From: G963663735 sp963663735
Lineage (GTDB): Bacteria; Acidobacteriota; UBA6911; RPQK01; JAPXNP01
Length of the DNA stretch: 64,000 nucleotides
NCBI GenBank assembly: GCA_963663735.2
Contig: CAXXHN010000002.1
Location: 1-64,000, forward strand
Direction of reading: 5' to 3'
The notes under the pieces were generated by a model. That model was given only the letters and a program-made list of their open reading frames with translations, ran no database searches and was not told the origin of the DNA. Position 1 is the first letter of the stretch; every line of letters begins with the position of its first letter. Below are positions 16,486 to 25,949 of the stretch, piece after piece. The position numbers and the translations under genes were made by a program.

Positions 16486-17946
16486 TTACATCTCCTTGAT
16501 CTTGAGGTTGCGGTACCAGATTGGATTTCCATGGTATTGGAGGCCGATTTGGCCTTCTCTTTTAATGGATCCGAGAGGATGTTTGAATTTATTCTTGGTA
16601 CCGTTCGGATTCAATCCTGGTTCAGTCCACTGGTCGATATCTGCGTCATTTACCAGTTTTCCGTTCAACAGCACATAGATTTTATTGTGGTCACAAATAA
16701 TCGTGTAGTGATTCCATTCACCGGTAGGCTTAACATTGATGGTCCGGGGAGGACGCATGTTGTAAAGCGATCCGACTGATCCGGCGTAGGCTCCATCATT
16801 AGAGTCGTGGACCTGGATTTCGATGCAATTGTGCAGCCATTCACTGGTTCCGACTTCATTTGACCAGATGAAAACCCCGCTGTTTCCATTTTCAGGAACC
16901 TTGAATTCAAGGTCCAAAATAAAGTTACCATAGGTTGCTTTGGTCCAGATATCGCCTCCGTGCTCTACATCGTTGGACTGCAGGACTCCTTCTGCATATG
17001 TCCAGGCGGCTTTATTGTACTGGGCATCTGATAGATCCGCCGCGAAGAGGGGCTTCCATCCAGTAGGTTTCAGTGATGAAGCTACCTTGTTGAAGTAGGT
17101 GACACATTCCCGCATTTCCGGCACAGAATTGAGCCAGTTATATTCATATTCGAAGGCGAATACCCCGTGGAAATTCTGCCGATCCAGTTCACCCAGGACC
17201 GCGTCCACATCAGCTTTTCCGGTCCCCCATATTACGTCGTGAGCTTCTTTGATGCCGAACTCATTGAGGTCCTTCATGTGAATGCTGATGATCTTACCTT
17301 CCAGCTTCCGCAGGGCTTCCACCGGACTGATGCCGGAGCGCATGAAATGACCGACATCAACACAAGCCCCAATTCCGGGATCACGGCCTTCAAGGGCTTT
17401 AAGGGTAATATCGGGATTCCAGTAGGTTGAGGGTTCCGGGTGGTTGTGGATGGCAATATTAATCCCATACTCTTTGACCAGTGCTTCAACCATATCCATG
17501 TTTTCAGCCTTGGGCTCAGCCAGGATTGTCTCAATGCCCATTTCCCTGGCAAAATCAAAAAGCTTTCTGGCTTCTGCTTCCGAAGTGTTTACGTCACATA
17601 CCCCCATATTCACCAGGGTAATGTTGGCATCGGCCAGCTTCGATTTCACAGCAGCTTTGGCGATATCATCCATTTCGATAAAAGGAGTATTCGGCCAGGG
17701 CCCTCCCAGCTTATGACCTGGCCAGACTTCAAGCCAGTTGAGTCCCAGGGAGTGAACTTTTTCAACAGCTTCAAAGAAGGTAAATTCTTTAAAAGTGTAG
17801 GTCTGTACTCCCAGGCGCCAGTCCTCATGGGGATCGGTAACCGGATGGTCGGTAGGAATCGGGAGAACGCTTTTTTCAGCTGCGAACCCGAAACCGGAAG
17901 CCAGCATAATGACAATTGCAGCGATTAGGGTAATTTTTGGTTTCAT
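16486..17946 (-). CDS. Exported sugar epimerase-like TIM barrel fused to a DUF1080 domain
   Basis: A 486-residue two-domain exported protein. A signal peptide spans about residues 1-22 (MKPKITLIAAIVIMLASGFG). Residues 40-290 form a xylose-isomerase-like TIM barrel (WRLGVQTYTFKEFTFFEAVE, LNWLEVWPGHKLGG, IAIHNHPEPSTYW, GACVDVGHFMRSG, HMKDLNEFG, VFAFEYEYNW) with the usual E, H, D and H metal-site residues. Residues 300-486 are a DUF1080 jelly roll (GNFILDLEFKVPENGNSGVF, EIQVHDSND, GEWNHYTIICDHNKIYVLLN, IGLQYHGNPIWYRNLKIKE). The fusion suggests the two domains act in turn on one sugar or glycoside, perhaps a 3-keto-glycoside. It is convergent with the operon that contains the single-domain DUF1080 lipoprotein. 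Confidence 0.85.
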   Translation of the reverse strand: MKPKITLIAAIVIMLASGFGFAAEKSVLPIPTDHPVTDPHEDWRLGVQTYTFKEFTFFEAVEKVHSLGLNWLEVWPGHKLGGPWPNTPFIEMDDIAKAAVKSKLADANITLVNMGVCDVNTSEAEARKLFDFAREMGIETILAEPKAENMDMVEALVKEYGINIAIHNHPEPSTYWNPDITLKALEGRDPGIGACVDVGHFMRSGISPVEALRKLEGKIISIHMKDLNEFGIKEAHDVIWGTGKADVDAVLGELDRQNFHGVFAFEYEYNWLNSVPEMRECVTYFNKVASSLKPTGWKPLFAADLSDAQYNKAAWTYAEGVLQSNDVEHGGDIWTKATYGNFILDLEFKVPENGNSGVFIWSNEVGTSEWLHNCIEIQVHDSNDGAYAGSVGSLYNMRPPRTINVKPTGEWNHYTIICDHNKIYVLLNGKLVNDADIDQWTEPGLNPNGTKNKFKHPLGSIKREGQIGLQYHGNPIWYRNLKIKEM

Positions 17947-18158
17947 CTTAACTCCTGTTATTCAAGAAAACTGTAATTGAAACTAATTTTATATTTTTGC
18001 AGAAGATCAGTATAAGCTCATATCACACAGGATGACAGGGGGAAATCAGGAATTTCGCATTAAGTATTGTGCCTGCGGAACAGCATTAAGTAACCTCTGC
18101 AGATGCCGGGGCCGGTTTGCGGCAGCGGTTGTACGTTTCCTGGGCGCTTATTTTCCGA

Positions 18159-19067
18159 TCACATAGGCTGGGCGGCGTAATAACCCTTTTTATAACGTAT
18201 TGTCAGGTTGCTTGGCCTTTGTTTCCCTTTGGCAACACGGACTTCAAGTTTTCTGAATTTTCCGTCTCTGGTTTTGTTCCGGGGAGTGTAAGTAATGCTG
18301 TACTGGCTCCGAAGTTCTTTTTCGATTTTATCAAAAGCTGCTTCCATCTCGATATCTGAAACCGGAAAGTAAACCCTTCCTCCGGTTTCTTCGGTCAGAC
18401 GTTTCAGGATTTTGATGCCATTCTTGCTTCTGGCAGGGTCCAGCCGATTGGATCCTATTGCATACAGGCTGGTCTCCGCCAGTTGAGCCATGTTAACAGC
18501 TTCCGCCAGGGTATGTTTGCTGTGGAGGTCATCACCATCTGATACAAGGATCATTGTCTGGCGCATTTTCTTTTCAGACATTTTTTCCTGTGATACCAGG
18601 AATACGGCATCCAGCAGCGCGGTCCCGCCACCTGCCCTGAGTTCTTCAATATCCTTTACGATTTCGGTAGGCTTGTTCGTAAAATCATGGATCATGGAGA
18701 CGCCTTTGTCGAATTCAACCAGCATCGCTTCGTCTCCGTACCTCATGACCGAGCGCATGAAATTTGTTGCCGCTTCCTTTTCAAAATCCAGCCTCATCTT
18801 TACACTGGAGCTGGTATCCATGAGCAGGCCGATGCGCAGGGGTTGATCGGTCTCCTGGGAGAATTGTTCTATTTCTTGGACCTTTCCGTCTTCGTATATA
18901 ATGAAATCTTCTTTTTGCAGGTCTGTGACAAACCTGCCATTCTGGTCCAGGACAGTAACCAGTACATTTACCGCGTCTACAGCGATTCGGAAGCGGGATT
19001 CTTCCTGGAAACCGGATGTGAATATCAGACAGAACAATGACAAGGAAATAACAGATATTTTTCGCAT
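18159..19067 (-). CDS. VWFA-related (Acidobacterial-type) secreted protein
   Basis: A 302-residue protein with a signal peptide (MRKISVISLSLFCLIFTSGF) and one von Willebrand factor A domain. The N-terminal section VDAVNVLVTVLDQNGRFVTD followed by LQKEDFIIYEDGKVQEIEQF is the hallmark of a VWFA-related family described mainly from Acidobacteria. The metal-ion-dependent adhesion site is DTSSS in RIGLLMDTSSSVKMRLDF near residue 88. The threonine of GGGTALLDAV and the aspartate of LVSDGDDLHSKH complete it. The C-terminus (RSQYSITYTPRNKTRDGKFR) is also family-typical. It probably binds protein partners in the periplasm or at the surface; ligand unknown. It is the best taxonomic clue in the window. 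Confidence 0.88.
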   Translation of the reverse strand: MRKISVISLSLFCLIFTSGFQEESRFRIAVDAVNVLVTVLDQNGRFVTDLQKEDFIIYEDGKVQEIEQFSQETDQPLRIGLLMDTSSSVKMRLDFEKEAATNFMRSVMRYGDEAMLVEFDKGVSMIHDFTNKPTEIVKDIEELRAGGGTALLDAVFLVSQEKMSEKKMRQTMILVSDGDDLHSKHTLAEAVNMAQLAETSLYAIGSNRLDPARSKNGIKILKRLTEETGGRVYFPVSDIEMEAAFDKIEKELRSQYSITYTPRNKTRDGKFRKLEVRVAKGKQRPSNLTIRYKKGYYAAQPM

Positions 19068-19235
19068 TCTATATAATTTAACCGATCGTGTATCCTGGAA
19101 ACAAACCAGTTGTCAGTAATATTGTATTTTATTTTTAAAAAAACATACGGAAAAACAGATCCGGGAGCTTTTCACGCAAGATTTAAAGGAACAGGGTTGG
19201 TTGCCGGAGACCCGGTTATTTAAAAGGAGTTGAAC

Positions 19236-19523
19236 ATGGACTCACCTTCACAGAAACAGATCCAGGAATTCATGGGAAGAGAATATAGTTGGAATTTTGA
19301 AGCTGGAGAGTGTAACTTTCTAATGCATTTACTGGCCCATCTGGTCCAGGAAAATCCGGAGCTTAAAGTGGGCAAGGATGGCAAAACCGAGAAACTCAAT
19401 TATCAAAGCATACGCACAATTGTCCTGCTCAATGAAAAATTAAGCAGGCAATTCCAGGCCCGGGCCGGAGAGTGTTCCGTGGTGATGGGTGGACCTGACA
19501 CGTCTACGGAAAAAGTCCAGTGA
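19236..19523 (+). CDS. Conserved-looking small hypothetical protein
   Basis: I do not recognise this 95-residue protein. AAGGAG at 19224-19229 stands six bases before the ATG at 19236, a strong translation signal, and the composition is that of a soluble folded protein. It has no signal peptide or membrane segment. The middle reads ECNFLMHLLAHLVQENPELK, probably helical, and there are two cysteines and two histidines in that helix region. It stands alone between the minus-strand VWFA gene and proC. Confidence 0.6.
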   Translation: MDSPSQKQIQEFMGREYSWNFEAGECNFLMHLLAHLVQENPELKVGKDGKTEKLNYQSIRTIVLLNEKLSRQFQARAGECSVVMGGPDTSTEKVQ

Positions 19524-19659
19524 CCCAGAGTGCTTTCCCTGGACTGAGCCGTGTTTTGTTTCCAGTCCATTTGATAATTCTGGATCGAGATTCCGGGTTC
19601 CCAGGAACCGGGTATTGAGGTATTATTACAGTCGATATTTATAACAGGAGCCGACGGTT

Positions 19660-20469
19660 ATGGGAAACAAGATTGGAATACTAGGTGTAGGAAAAATGGG
19701 GGGGATTCTGCTGAACGCGTTTCTGAAGCAGGGCCTGGCCGATAAAAACAGCGTAAGAGGCACTGTCCTCTATGAGGAGCTGGGTGAAGAATTGACCCGG
19801 GAATACGGCATCCCCATCGGGACAGACAACAGGTCAGTGGCGGAATGGGCTGACATTATCCTGTTCTGTGTGAAACCAAAGACAGTGTCCAAGCTGGTGA
19901 AGGAAATTGCTCCTGTAGTCGATGCCGGAAAAATGATCATCTCAGTGGCGGCATCAGTGCGGACCTGTGATTTTGAAAAAGATCTTCCTGAGGGTATTCC
20001 GGTGGTCCGGGCCATGCCCAATACGCCATGTTCGGTAAACTGCGGGATGACGGCTATCTGTAAAGGGGCTTACGCCTCCGACAAGCACATAAAGATTGCC
20101 GTGGAGATGTTTGATCTGGTTGGGAAAACCGTTGTCCTGGAAGAAGACCTGTTTGATGCTGTTACCGGAATGTCCGCCAGCGGACCTGCCTATATTTACA
20201 TAATTCTGGAGTCCCTGGCTGAAGCAGGTGTAAAGGTTGGACTTCCCCGGGATGTGTCAACCATGCTTGCCGCGCAGACTGCCCTCGGGGCATCCAAGGT
20301 TGTGCTGGAGACGGGCAGCCATCCGGCTTTGCTAAAGGACGCGGTTACCACTCCTGCCGGATGCACTATTGACGGAATACTGGAACTTGAAGAAGGAAAG
20401 CTCAGGGTAACCCTTATCAAGGCGGTAGTCAAAGCCGTGCAAAGGGCCAGTGAACTTGTTAATGGGTGA
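19660..20469 (+). CDS. proC: Pyrroline-5-carboxylate reductase
   Basis: Last step of proline synthesis: NAD(P)H-dependent reduction of pyrroline-5-carboxylate in the cytosol. The 269-residue length is normal. The dinucleotide-binding motif is IGILGVGKMGGILLNAF at residues 5-21. ILFCVKPKTVSKLVKEI, VVRAMPNTPCSVNCGMTAIC and GKTVVLEEDLFDAVTGMSAS follow. The family signature region at the C-terminus is LKDAVTTPAGCTIDGILELE. Everything expected is present. No other proline genes lie next to it. Confidence 0.96.
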   Translation: MGNKIGILGVGKMGGILLNAFLKQGLADKNSVRGTVLYEELGEELTREYGIPIGTDNRSVAEWADIILFCVKPKTVSKLVKEIAPVVDAGKMIISVAASVRTCDFEKDLPEGIPVVRAMPNTPCSVNCGMTAICKGAYASDKHIKIAVEMFDLVGKTVVLEEDLFDAVTGMSASGPAYIYIILESLAEAGVKVGLPRDVSTMLAAQTALGASKVVLETGSHPALLKDAVTTPAGCTIDGILELEEGKLRVTLIKAVVKAVQRASELVNG

Positions 20470-20547
20470 TTGTATCTAATCTTGAGAATACGCGAAAAAT
20501 CCCTGGATTTTATAGATGGTAAATAAAACCATAAAAAGGATATTGTA

Positions 20548-20910
20548 ATGAGGAAGGAAATTACCTTTGCCTTGGTTCTCCTTGGTCTGCTTCTTACCGG
20601 AACGGCCCAGAATGATAAAGAGAAAGTTCCCGCCAAACCAATTCAATTGACGGTTTCAGCCGAATTTGAAGGCAGCAATACCATTGGCCACCTGCAATGG
20701 AGGGACATGTCTGATAATGAACTTGGTTTTGAGATATACAGGACCCAGGGATCTGAGGAGTTCCAACCCATTGCCCGGGTTGGAGCTGATACCGACAACT
20801 ACAAAGACACTGTCGGAAAGTATGTTACAGGAGCGTATACCTACAAAGTATATCCTTTCAACCTTGCCGGAAAAGGGGAGCCTTCCAACGAATACACCGT
20901 CTGGTTCTAA
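20548..20910 (+). CDS. Exported single fibronectin type III domain protein
   Basis: A 120-residue protein with a signal peptide (MRKEITFALVLLGLLLTGTA) and one fibronectin type III fold. The strand pattern HLQWRDMSDNELGFEIYRT, PIARVGADTDNYKDT and YTYKVYPFNLAGKGEPSNEY is typical of FN3 repeats in secreted bacterial enzymes. Here the domain stands alone with no catalytic partner, so a binding or scaffold role is likely. The gene is followed after 26 bases by the HAD phosphatase gene. Confidence 0.72.
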   Translation: MRKEITFALVLLGLLLTGTAQNDKEKVPAKPIQLTVSAEFEGSNTIGHLQWRDMSDNELGFEIYRTQGSEEFQPIARVGADTDNYKDTVGKYVTGAYTYKVYPFNLAGKGEPSNEYTVWF

Positions 20911-20936
20911 TCCTGACCGAAATCTCCAGGGGAAAA

Positions 20937-21626
20937 ATGCAGCTGCTCTTATTTGATATAGATGGTACGCTTGTGAATACCGGAGGGGCAGGGTCACGAG
21001 CTATGACAAAGGCCTTCAGTGAAGTATGCGGTGTCAGCGATGCTTTCCAGTCGTTCTCCATGGCCGGCATGACTGATCCTCTGATTCTTGAAAAAGCGGT
21101 TGCGGTTGCCGAGGCTCAGGGCATGAAGCTCAGCTGCAATCACGAAGATGTATACAGCGCCTATATTGAATACCTGCGGGAAGAGCTCCAATCCGGCAAC
21201 CGTCCTTATCGGGTGCTTCCGGGGGTTACTGCCCTGCTTGAAGAACTGAAGGACTGTAAGGAGGTAAGCCTGGGCCTGGCAACTGGTAATATTGCGGAAG
21301 GCGCCAGGGTTAAGCTGGAGTACGGTAAAATCTCTCATTATTTCGGCTTTGGAGGTTATGGATCTGATCATGGGAACAGGACCCATGTTGTAAAACAGGC
21401 CGTTAGGAGAGGTTCTGAATATGTCTCTCCTGCAACTGTTAGCAGATCAGTGGTTATCGGGGACACTCCCCGGGATATCATCCACGCCAAAGAAGCCGGG
21501 GCTGCCGTGATAGCGGTTGCTTCCGGATTCCATTCCAGGGAGACCCTGGCGGATTATGCCCCTGACCTGCTGCTTGACTCGATGGAAGACTGCATAGCTT
21601 TCAAGCAGTTTCTGGCGATAGCATAA
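20937..21626 (+). CDS. HAD family hydrolase (phosphoglycolate-phosphatase-like)
   Basis: A 229-residue cytosolic phosphatase of the haloacid dehalogenase superfamily. Motif I is LFDIDGTLVNTGG at residues 5-17 with both aspartates, motif II is GLATGNIAEGARVKL near 115, and motif IV is VIGDTPRDIIHAKEAG near 175. A helical cap with PYRVLPGVTALLEEL places it in the subgroup of phosphoglycolate phosphatases. The substrate cannot be fixed from sequence. An AGGGGA lies just upstream of the ATG. It is followed after 35 bases by the amidotransferase gene. Confidence 0.88.
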   Translation: MQLLLFDIDGTLVNTGGAGSRAMTKAFSEVCGVSDAFQSFSMAGMTDPLILEKAVAVAEAQGMKLSCNHEDVYSAYIEYLREELQSGNRPYRVLPGVTALLEELKDCKEVSLGLATGNIAEGARVKLEYGKISHYFGFGGYGSDHGNRTHVVKQAVRRGSEYVSPATVSRSVVIGDTPRDIIHAKEAGAAVIAVASGFHSRETLADYAPDLLLDSMEDCIAFKQFLAIA

Positions 21627-21661
21627 CCAGGATCATTTGGACTTGCACAAGGAAGATTTCA

Positions 21662-22402
21662 TTGAAGTATCTCTATATTCTGAAAATCGGGACGACTTTT
21701 CCTTCTATCCTTAACCGGTTTGGAGATTTTGATAAGTGGACCATTTCATCTCTTAATCCAGGATCAATGCCGGTCAGGGTCGTGGATATTGAGCACGGAT
21801 CAGAGCCTCCTCCGCTTGAAAAATGCCTTGGCGTTGTGATTACCGGATCACATGACATGGTAACCGATAATTTACCGTGGAGCCTCAGGGTTGAAAAATG
21901 GCTGCCTTCACTGGTCCGGGCGGAAATACCATTACTTGGAATCTGTTATGGGCACCAGTTACTGGCTCGTGCCATGGGTGGTGAAGTTGGCTACCATCCT
22001 TCGGGCATTGAGACCGGAACAGTTAAGCTGACCCTTTTATCATCCTGCAAGGAAGATCCGTTGTTCTCATCCCTGCCGGACAATTTTCTGGTTCATGCTG
22101 ATCATTCACAAACCGTGACCAGTCTGCCACCTGGAGCAGTGGGCCTGGCATATACAGGCCGGGAAGCCAACCACGCCTTCCGGATTGGACCTAACGCCTG
22201 GGGGCTTCAGTTCCATCCTGAGTTTACTTCCGAAATCATGCGCATGTATATCTCGGAGCAGGCGAAGAATCTTCACCTGGCAGGACTTAACGTTTCCGAT
22301 CTTCTGGCAGGCATAAGAGAGACATCGATATCACGGGGGATTATGGAGAAGTTTTGCCTGATAGCGGCCCGAACCGGAGATGGGGCCTCACCTGAAATTT
22401 GA
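21662..22402 (+). CDS. Class I glutamine amidotransferase (GMP synthase-like)
   Basis: A 246-residue glutaminase-domain protein. The nucleophile elbow is LLGICYGHQLLARAMGGEVG with the catalytic cysteine near residue 97. The catalytic histidine and glutamate follow in WGLQFHPEFTSEIM near 183. The upstream GVVITGSHDMVTDNLPWS loop is typical of stand-alone GMP-synthase-like amidotransferases. The start is TTG at 21662, with an AAGGA element about 10 bases before it. No synthetase partner is adjacent, so the ammonia acceptor is unknown; a gamma-glutamyl-hydrolase role is another possibility. Confidence 0.85.
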   Translation: MKYLYILKIGTTFPSILNRFGDFDKWTISSLNPGSMPVRVVDIEHGSEPPPLEKCLGVVITGSHDMVTDNLPWSLRVEKWLPSLVRAEIPLLGICYGHQLLARAMGGEVGYHPSGIETGTVKLTLLSSCKEDPLFSSLPDNFLVHADHSQTVTSLPPGAVGLAYTGREANHAFRIGPNAWGLQFHPEFTSEIMRMYISEQAKNLHLAGLNVSDLLAGIRETSISRGIMEKFCLIAARTGDGASPEI

Positions 22403-22822
22403 CCCTTAACGTAAGGTGGAGCTTTCGGCTCCATATCCATCAGGACTGAAGAAGTGCCATTGAGAAAGCAGGATATTGTGACTGCGATTGATCCGTTGTT
22501 ATATTCATCTTTGATATGGATGGATTGGACTAAATGGACTGAGTGGATCAAATACGGAATGAGGGATTTGCCGGAAATAGTTTTGGCAAGTGGATACAAA
22601 CCTCCCTTCGAACTGCTTCATGCCCTCCATGTATCTTTAGGTGGTTCCTTTGCGCTCGAAGTGTTACCTATGTCCTGATCGCACCGCCGCCAGTACAATC
22701 GTCAATTGTCAGTCAACAGTCAATTGGAAGGGCTGATTCCTGATACTTCACCCTTTTTTATTCTCACCTTCCCTGATAACATGCAGAAGGAGATCAACCA
22801 GGAATAAATGGAGATAGATTCA
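22403..22822. other. Intergenic region before the first S9 peptidase
   Basis: About 420 bases without a convincing gene. At 22417-22433 TGGAGC and GCTCCA form a short hairpin after the amidotransferase stop. A GTG-started frame of 74 codons (22454-22678) is open but has an odd tryptophan-rich start and no ribosome site, so I do not call it. At 22701-22726 the octamer GTCAATTG occurs twice with GTCAAC between, a small decayed repeat. The peptidase ribosome sites are AAGGAG at 22787-22792 and GGAGA at 22810-22814. Confidence 0.5.
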
Positions 22823-25693
22823 ATGAAGAACAACGGTTTACGACACTTTATCAATTTCCTTAAGACCGTGCCTGCACTACTCGTTTTAACCAATGGATTT
22901 GCTTTTCCGACTGATATTGAAAAGTCAGGAAAGGCCCTGACCTTTGAAGATATGATGGGATTCAGGGTAATTGAGGATCCCGTGATATCTGAAAACGGTC
23001 AAATAATTGCTTTTACAGCCAGGCCTGACCGGGGTAATCCAGAAGTAGTGGTTTCCACGCTGGAGGATGGAAGTACCATCAAACATATCCTCGGAAGCAA
23101 GCCATTGATTTCCAGTGATTCCAGGTGGGTTGCCGCTGAAATGGAAATTGACCTCGTAATGTCAATAAAGGAAAAGGATGCCAAACCTTCGCTAAAGAAA
23201 GGGATGCTGCTTCTGGACGTAATCCGTCGTTCCTGGGAGGAAATAGAAGAGGTAAAGAATTTTGCTTTTTCAAAAGACGGCCGCTGGCTGGCTTATCAAA
23301 AATTTCCTCCCGAAGTTGATAATAAGGAGACTGAAAACAGGGAAAAGGGCGGAGGAAAGGAGGGGAAAGACACTAAAGTAAAATCTTCCACTCTGGTCCT
23401 GAGAGACCTCCAGTCAGGGAAAAAGTATTTTTCAGAAGACGTGGAGTCATACAGTTTTGATCCCCAGTCAAATTATCTGGCATTTTCACGAACCGGGGGT
23501 GAGGATGAAACAGCAAACGGAATTTACTGCCGCAGCCTTGGAGATAATCCAGAAAAAGAGTCTTCGATACAGATCCTGCCTGGAGGAGATTTTTCCAGCC
23601 TGACCTGGATGAAGGATGAAAGTACCCTGGCTTATGTTGCAGGCATGGAGGGGGGAGATACCTACAGCCTGCAGATCTGGCGAGGGGGATCCGGCAAATC
23701 GGGAGAGGTAGCCGGTATTCCCGAAGGATGGTATGTCCCACTGAAGAACAGGCTGGCATGGGCGGATGATTCTACCCGGCTTTATTTTGGCCTCAAGCCT
23801 GATTCAGACAAAGATTTCATTGCTGAAAAAGGAAATGAGGAAAACTCGCAAAAAACAGGACAGGTGACAAAAGAAGAATCAGGGGAAAAGGAACCGCCGG
23901 TTATTACCGGAGAGGATATAAAAAACGCCTTTAATATTGAGACGCTGCTTAAGCAGAAGGAAATGGATGTCTGGCACTGGAATGATCCCAGGATAGTAAG
24001 CAACCAGAAAAAGCGGTGGAATGAGGAGAAAGACAGGGTATTCATGGCTACAGTGAGCCTTGAGAACCTCAACAATGTTATTCAGCTGGCAGATCTTGAA
24101 GTTCCTGAAGTATCAGTGTTCCAGGGGGGTAGGTATACCATCGGAAAGTCCCAGGTTCCTTACCTGAAGATGATTACCTGGGAAGGGGCTTTCTATGATC
24201 TCTATGTTATTGAACTGGCAACTGGCAAGAAGGTGAAGATAGCTGAGAAAACGATGGGGGACTTTTCAATTTCGCCCTCGGGAGAATACGCTGCCTATTA
24301 TAAGGATGGAGACTGGTATATGTATTGGGCAGGTTCTGGCTCAACCCGGAATCTGACCTCCTCGCTTGATGTCAGTTTTGCTGACGAGCTTCATGATTAC
24401 CCAAGTGTTGTACCCGGATACGGGTCAGCCGGATGGCTGGAAGACAGTTCAGCTGTTTTTATATATGATCGTTTTGATATCTGGCTTTTTCCGGCTGATG
24501 GAGGAGCTCCGGTAAACCTAACCCAGGGTAGGGGGAGGCAGCAACAAATGACTTTCCGGATGATCAGGACTAATCCGGAAGAAAAGGCATGGAAAAAGGG
24601 AACAGAGATACTGCTTTCTTCCTACCGGGACAAGACCAAGAATTTCGGATTTTATTCCTTCAATCCCAATAAGCCGGGAATTTCCAGGTTGCTTGAGGAG
24701 AATAAAAAATTCAGCTTTGTTGCCAAGGCTGAGAAATCTGAGACCCTGGTTTACACCAGGGAAGATTACCGTGAGTTTCCCGACATCTGGGTTTCCGGGC
24801 CTGAATTTTCCGGAGCCCGAAAGGTTTCTGATGTCAATCCACAGGTTGCCGATTTTGCCTGGGGTGAGGCTGAACTGGTTGAATGGAGCAGCCTTGATGG
24901 TATCCCGCTCCAGGGTGTGCTTATCAAACCTGGAAATTATGAAGAGGGGAAAAGGTATCCGGTGCTGGTGTATTTTTATCGTTTTTTCTCACAGAGGCTG
25001 CATGAATTCAATACCCCGGTAATTAATCATCGCCCCAGCTTTCCTCTTTATGCCAGCAACGGGTACGCAATTTTTCTTCCTGACATCAGGTTCGAGGTGG
25101 GACATCCCGGATTTTCCTCTACAAAATGTCTGGTTCCAGGCGTTCAGAAGCTGATTGATATGGGAATAGCCGATCCTGAGGCCATAGGTCTGCATGGGCA
25201 CTCCTGGAGCGGATACCAGACCGCGTTCATCGTAACTCAGACTGATTTGTTCGCTGCCGCGGTGGCAGGGGCACCTGTGTCGAACATGACCAGTGCCTAT
25301 GGCGGAATTCGCTGGGGAACAGGCCTGTCCCGGCAGTTCCAGTATGAAAAAGATCAGAGCCGCATCGGAGGAAGCCTCTGGGAGTATCCAGAGCGATATA
25401 TTGAGAATTCTCCCCTGTTTTTTGCAGACCGGATCAATACCCCGCTGCTGATCATGTTCGGTGACCAGGATGATGCGGTTCCATGGTACCAGGGCATTGA
25501 GCTGTACATGGCGATGCGCAGGCTGGAAAAAGACGCGGTATTTCTCCAGTACAGGGGTGAACCTCACCACCTGAAAAAGTATCCAAACCGTCTAGATTAC
25601 GCCATCAAAATGAAAGAGTATTTTGATCATTACCTGAAAGGCGCCGAAGCTCCGGGATGGATAACAGAAGGGGAACCTTACCGGGGAGATTAG
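22823..25693 (+). CDS. Exported S9 family peptidase (long form)
   Basis: A large serine peptidase of the prolyl oligopeptidase family, about 956 residues, longer than the usual 650-700. The ATG at 22823 with GGAGA eight bases upstream gives a good signal peptide (MKNNGLRHFINFLKTVPALL); an ATG at 22808 would add five residues. An extended beta-propeller fills roughly the first 650 residues. It contains a lysine- and glutamate-rich insertion (near 23340-23380) and another near 23830-23920. The C-terminal hydrolase domain shows the nucleophile in GLHGHSWSGYQTAFI, the acid in MFGDQDDAVPWYQG and the histidine in RGEPHHLKKYPN, so the triad looks intact. It probably trims peptides in the periplasm. 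Confidence 0.9.
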   Translation: MKNNGLRHFINFLKTVPALLVLTNGFAFPTDIEKSGKALTFEDMMGFRVIEDPVISENGQIIAFTARPDRGNPEVVVSTLEDGSTIKHILGSKPLISSDSRWVAAEMEIDLVMSIKEKDAKPSLKKGMLLLDVIRRSWEEIEEVKNFAFSKDGRWLAYQKFPPEVDNKETENREKGGGKEGKDTKVKSSTLVLRDLQSGKKYFSEDVESYSFDPQSNYLAFSRTGGEDETANGIYCRSLGDNPEKESSIQILPGGDFSSLTWMKDESTLAYVAGMEGGDTYSLQIWRGGSGKSGEVAGIPEGWYVPLKNRLAWADDSTRLYFGLKPDSDKDFIAEKGNEENSQKTGQVTKEESGEKEPPVITGEDIKNAFNIETLLKQKEMDVWHWNDPRIVSNQKKRWNEEKDRVFMATVSLENLNNVIQLADLEVPEVSVFQGGRYTIGKSQVPYLKMITWEGAFYDLYVIELATGKKVKIAEKTMGDFSISPSGEYAAYYKDGDWYMYWAGSGSTRNLTSSLDVSFADELHDYPSVVPGYGSAGWLEDSSAVFIYDRFDIWLFPADGGAPVNLTQGRGRQQQMTFRMIRTNPEEKAWKKGTEILLSSYRDKTKNFGFYSFNPNKPGISRLLEENKKFSFVAKAEKSETLVYTREDYREFPDIWVSGPEFSGARKVSDVNPQVADFAWGEAELVEWSSLDGIPLQGVLIKPGNYEEGKRYPVLVYFYRFFSQRLHEFNTPVINHRPSFPLYASNGYAIFLPDIRFEVGHPGFSSTKCLVPGVQKLIDMGIADPEAIGLHGHSWSGYQTAFIVTQTDLFAAAVAGAPVSNMTSAYGGIRWGTGLSRQFQYEKDQSRIGGSLWEYPERYIENSPLFFADRINTPLLIMFGDQDDAVPWYQGIELYMAMRRLEKDAVFLQYRGEPHHLKKYPNRLDYAIKMKEYFDHYLKGAEAPGWITEGEPYRGD

Positions 25694-25800
25694 ACTGTGG
25701 CCTGTCCCTTTCTATCTCGGACTTCTCAAATCTCACTTCTCAGTTCCGGTGAATGTTGTATTATTTTCCCAGTTGTTTTAAACTGTGACCTCAAAAGACA

Positions 25801-25875
<75 letters not shown>

Positions 25876-25949
25876 TCTTGAGGAGGGTCCATCTCTTCCT
25901 GAATCAGTCCGGAGGTTTTGTTTCCTGTAACTGGATCTCATAATGGAGC

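Noticed and set aside
22454..22678. 74-codon GTG-started frame between the amidotransferase and peptidase genes
   Set aside because: No ribosome site, odd tryptophan-rich start (short TGGACT/TGGATC repeats in the DNA) and no family resemblance.
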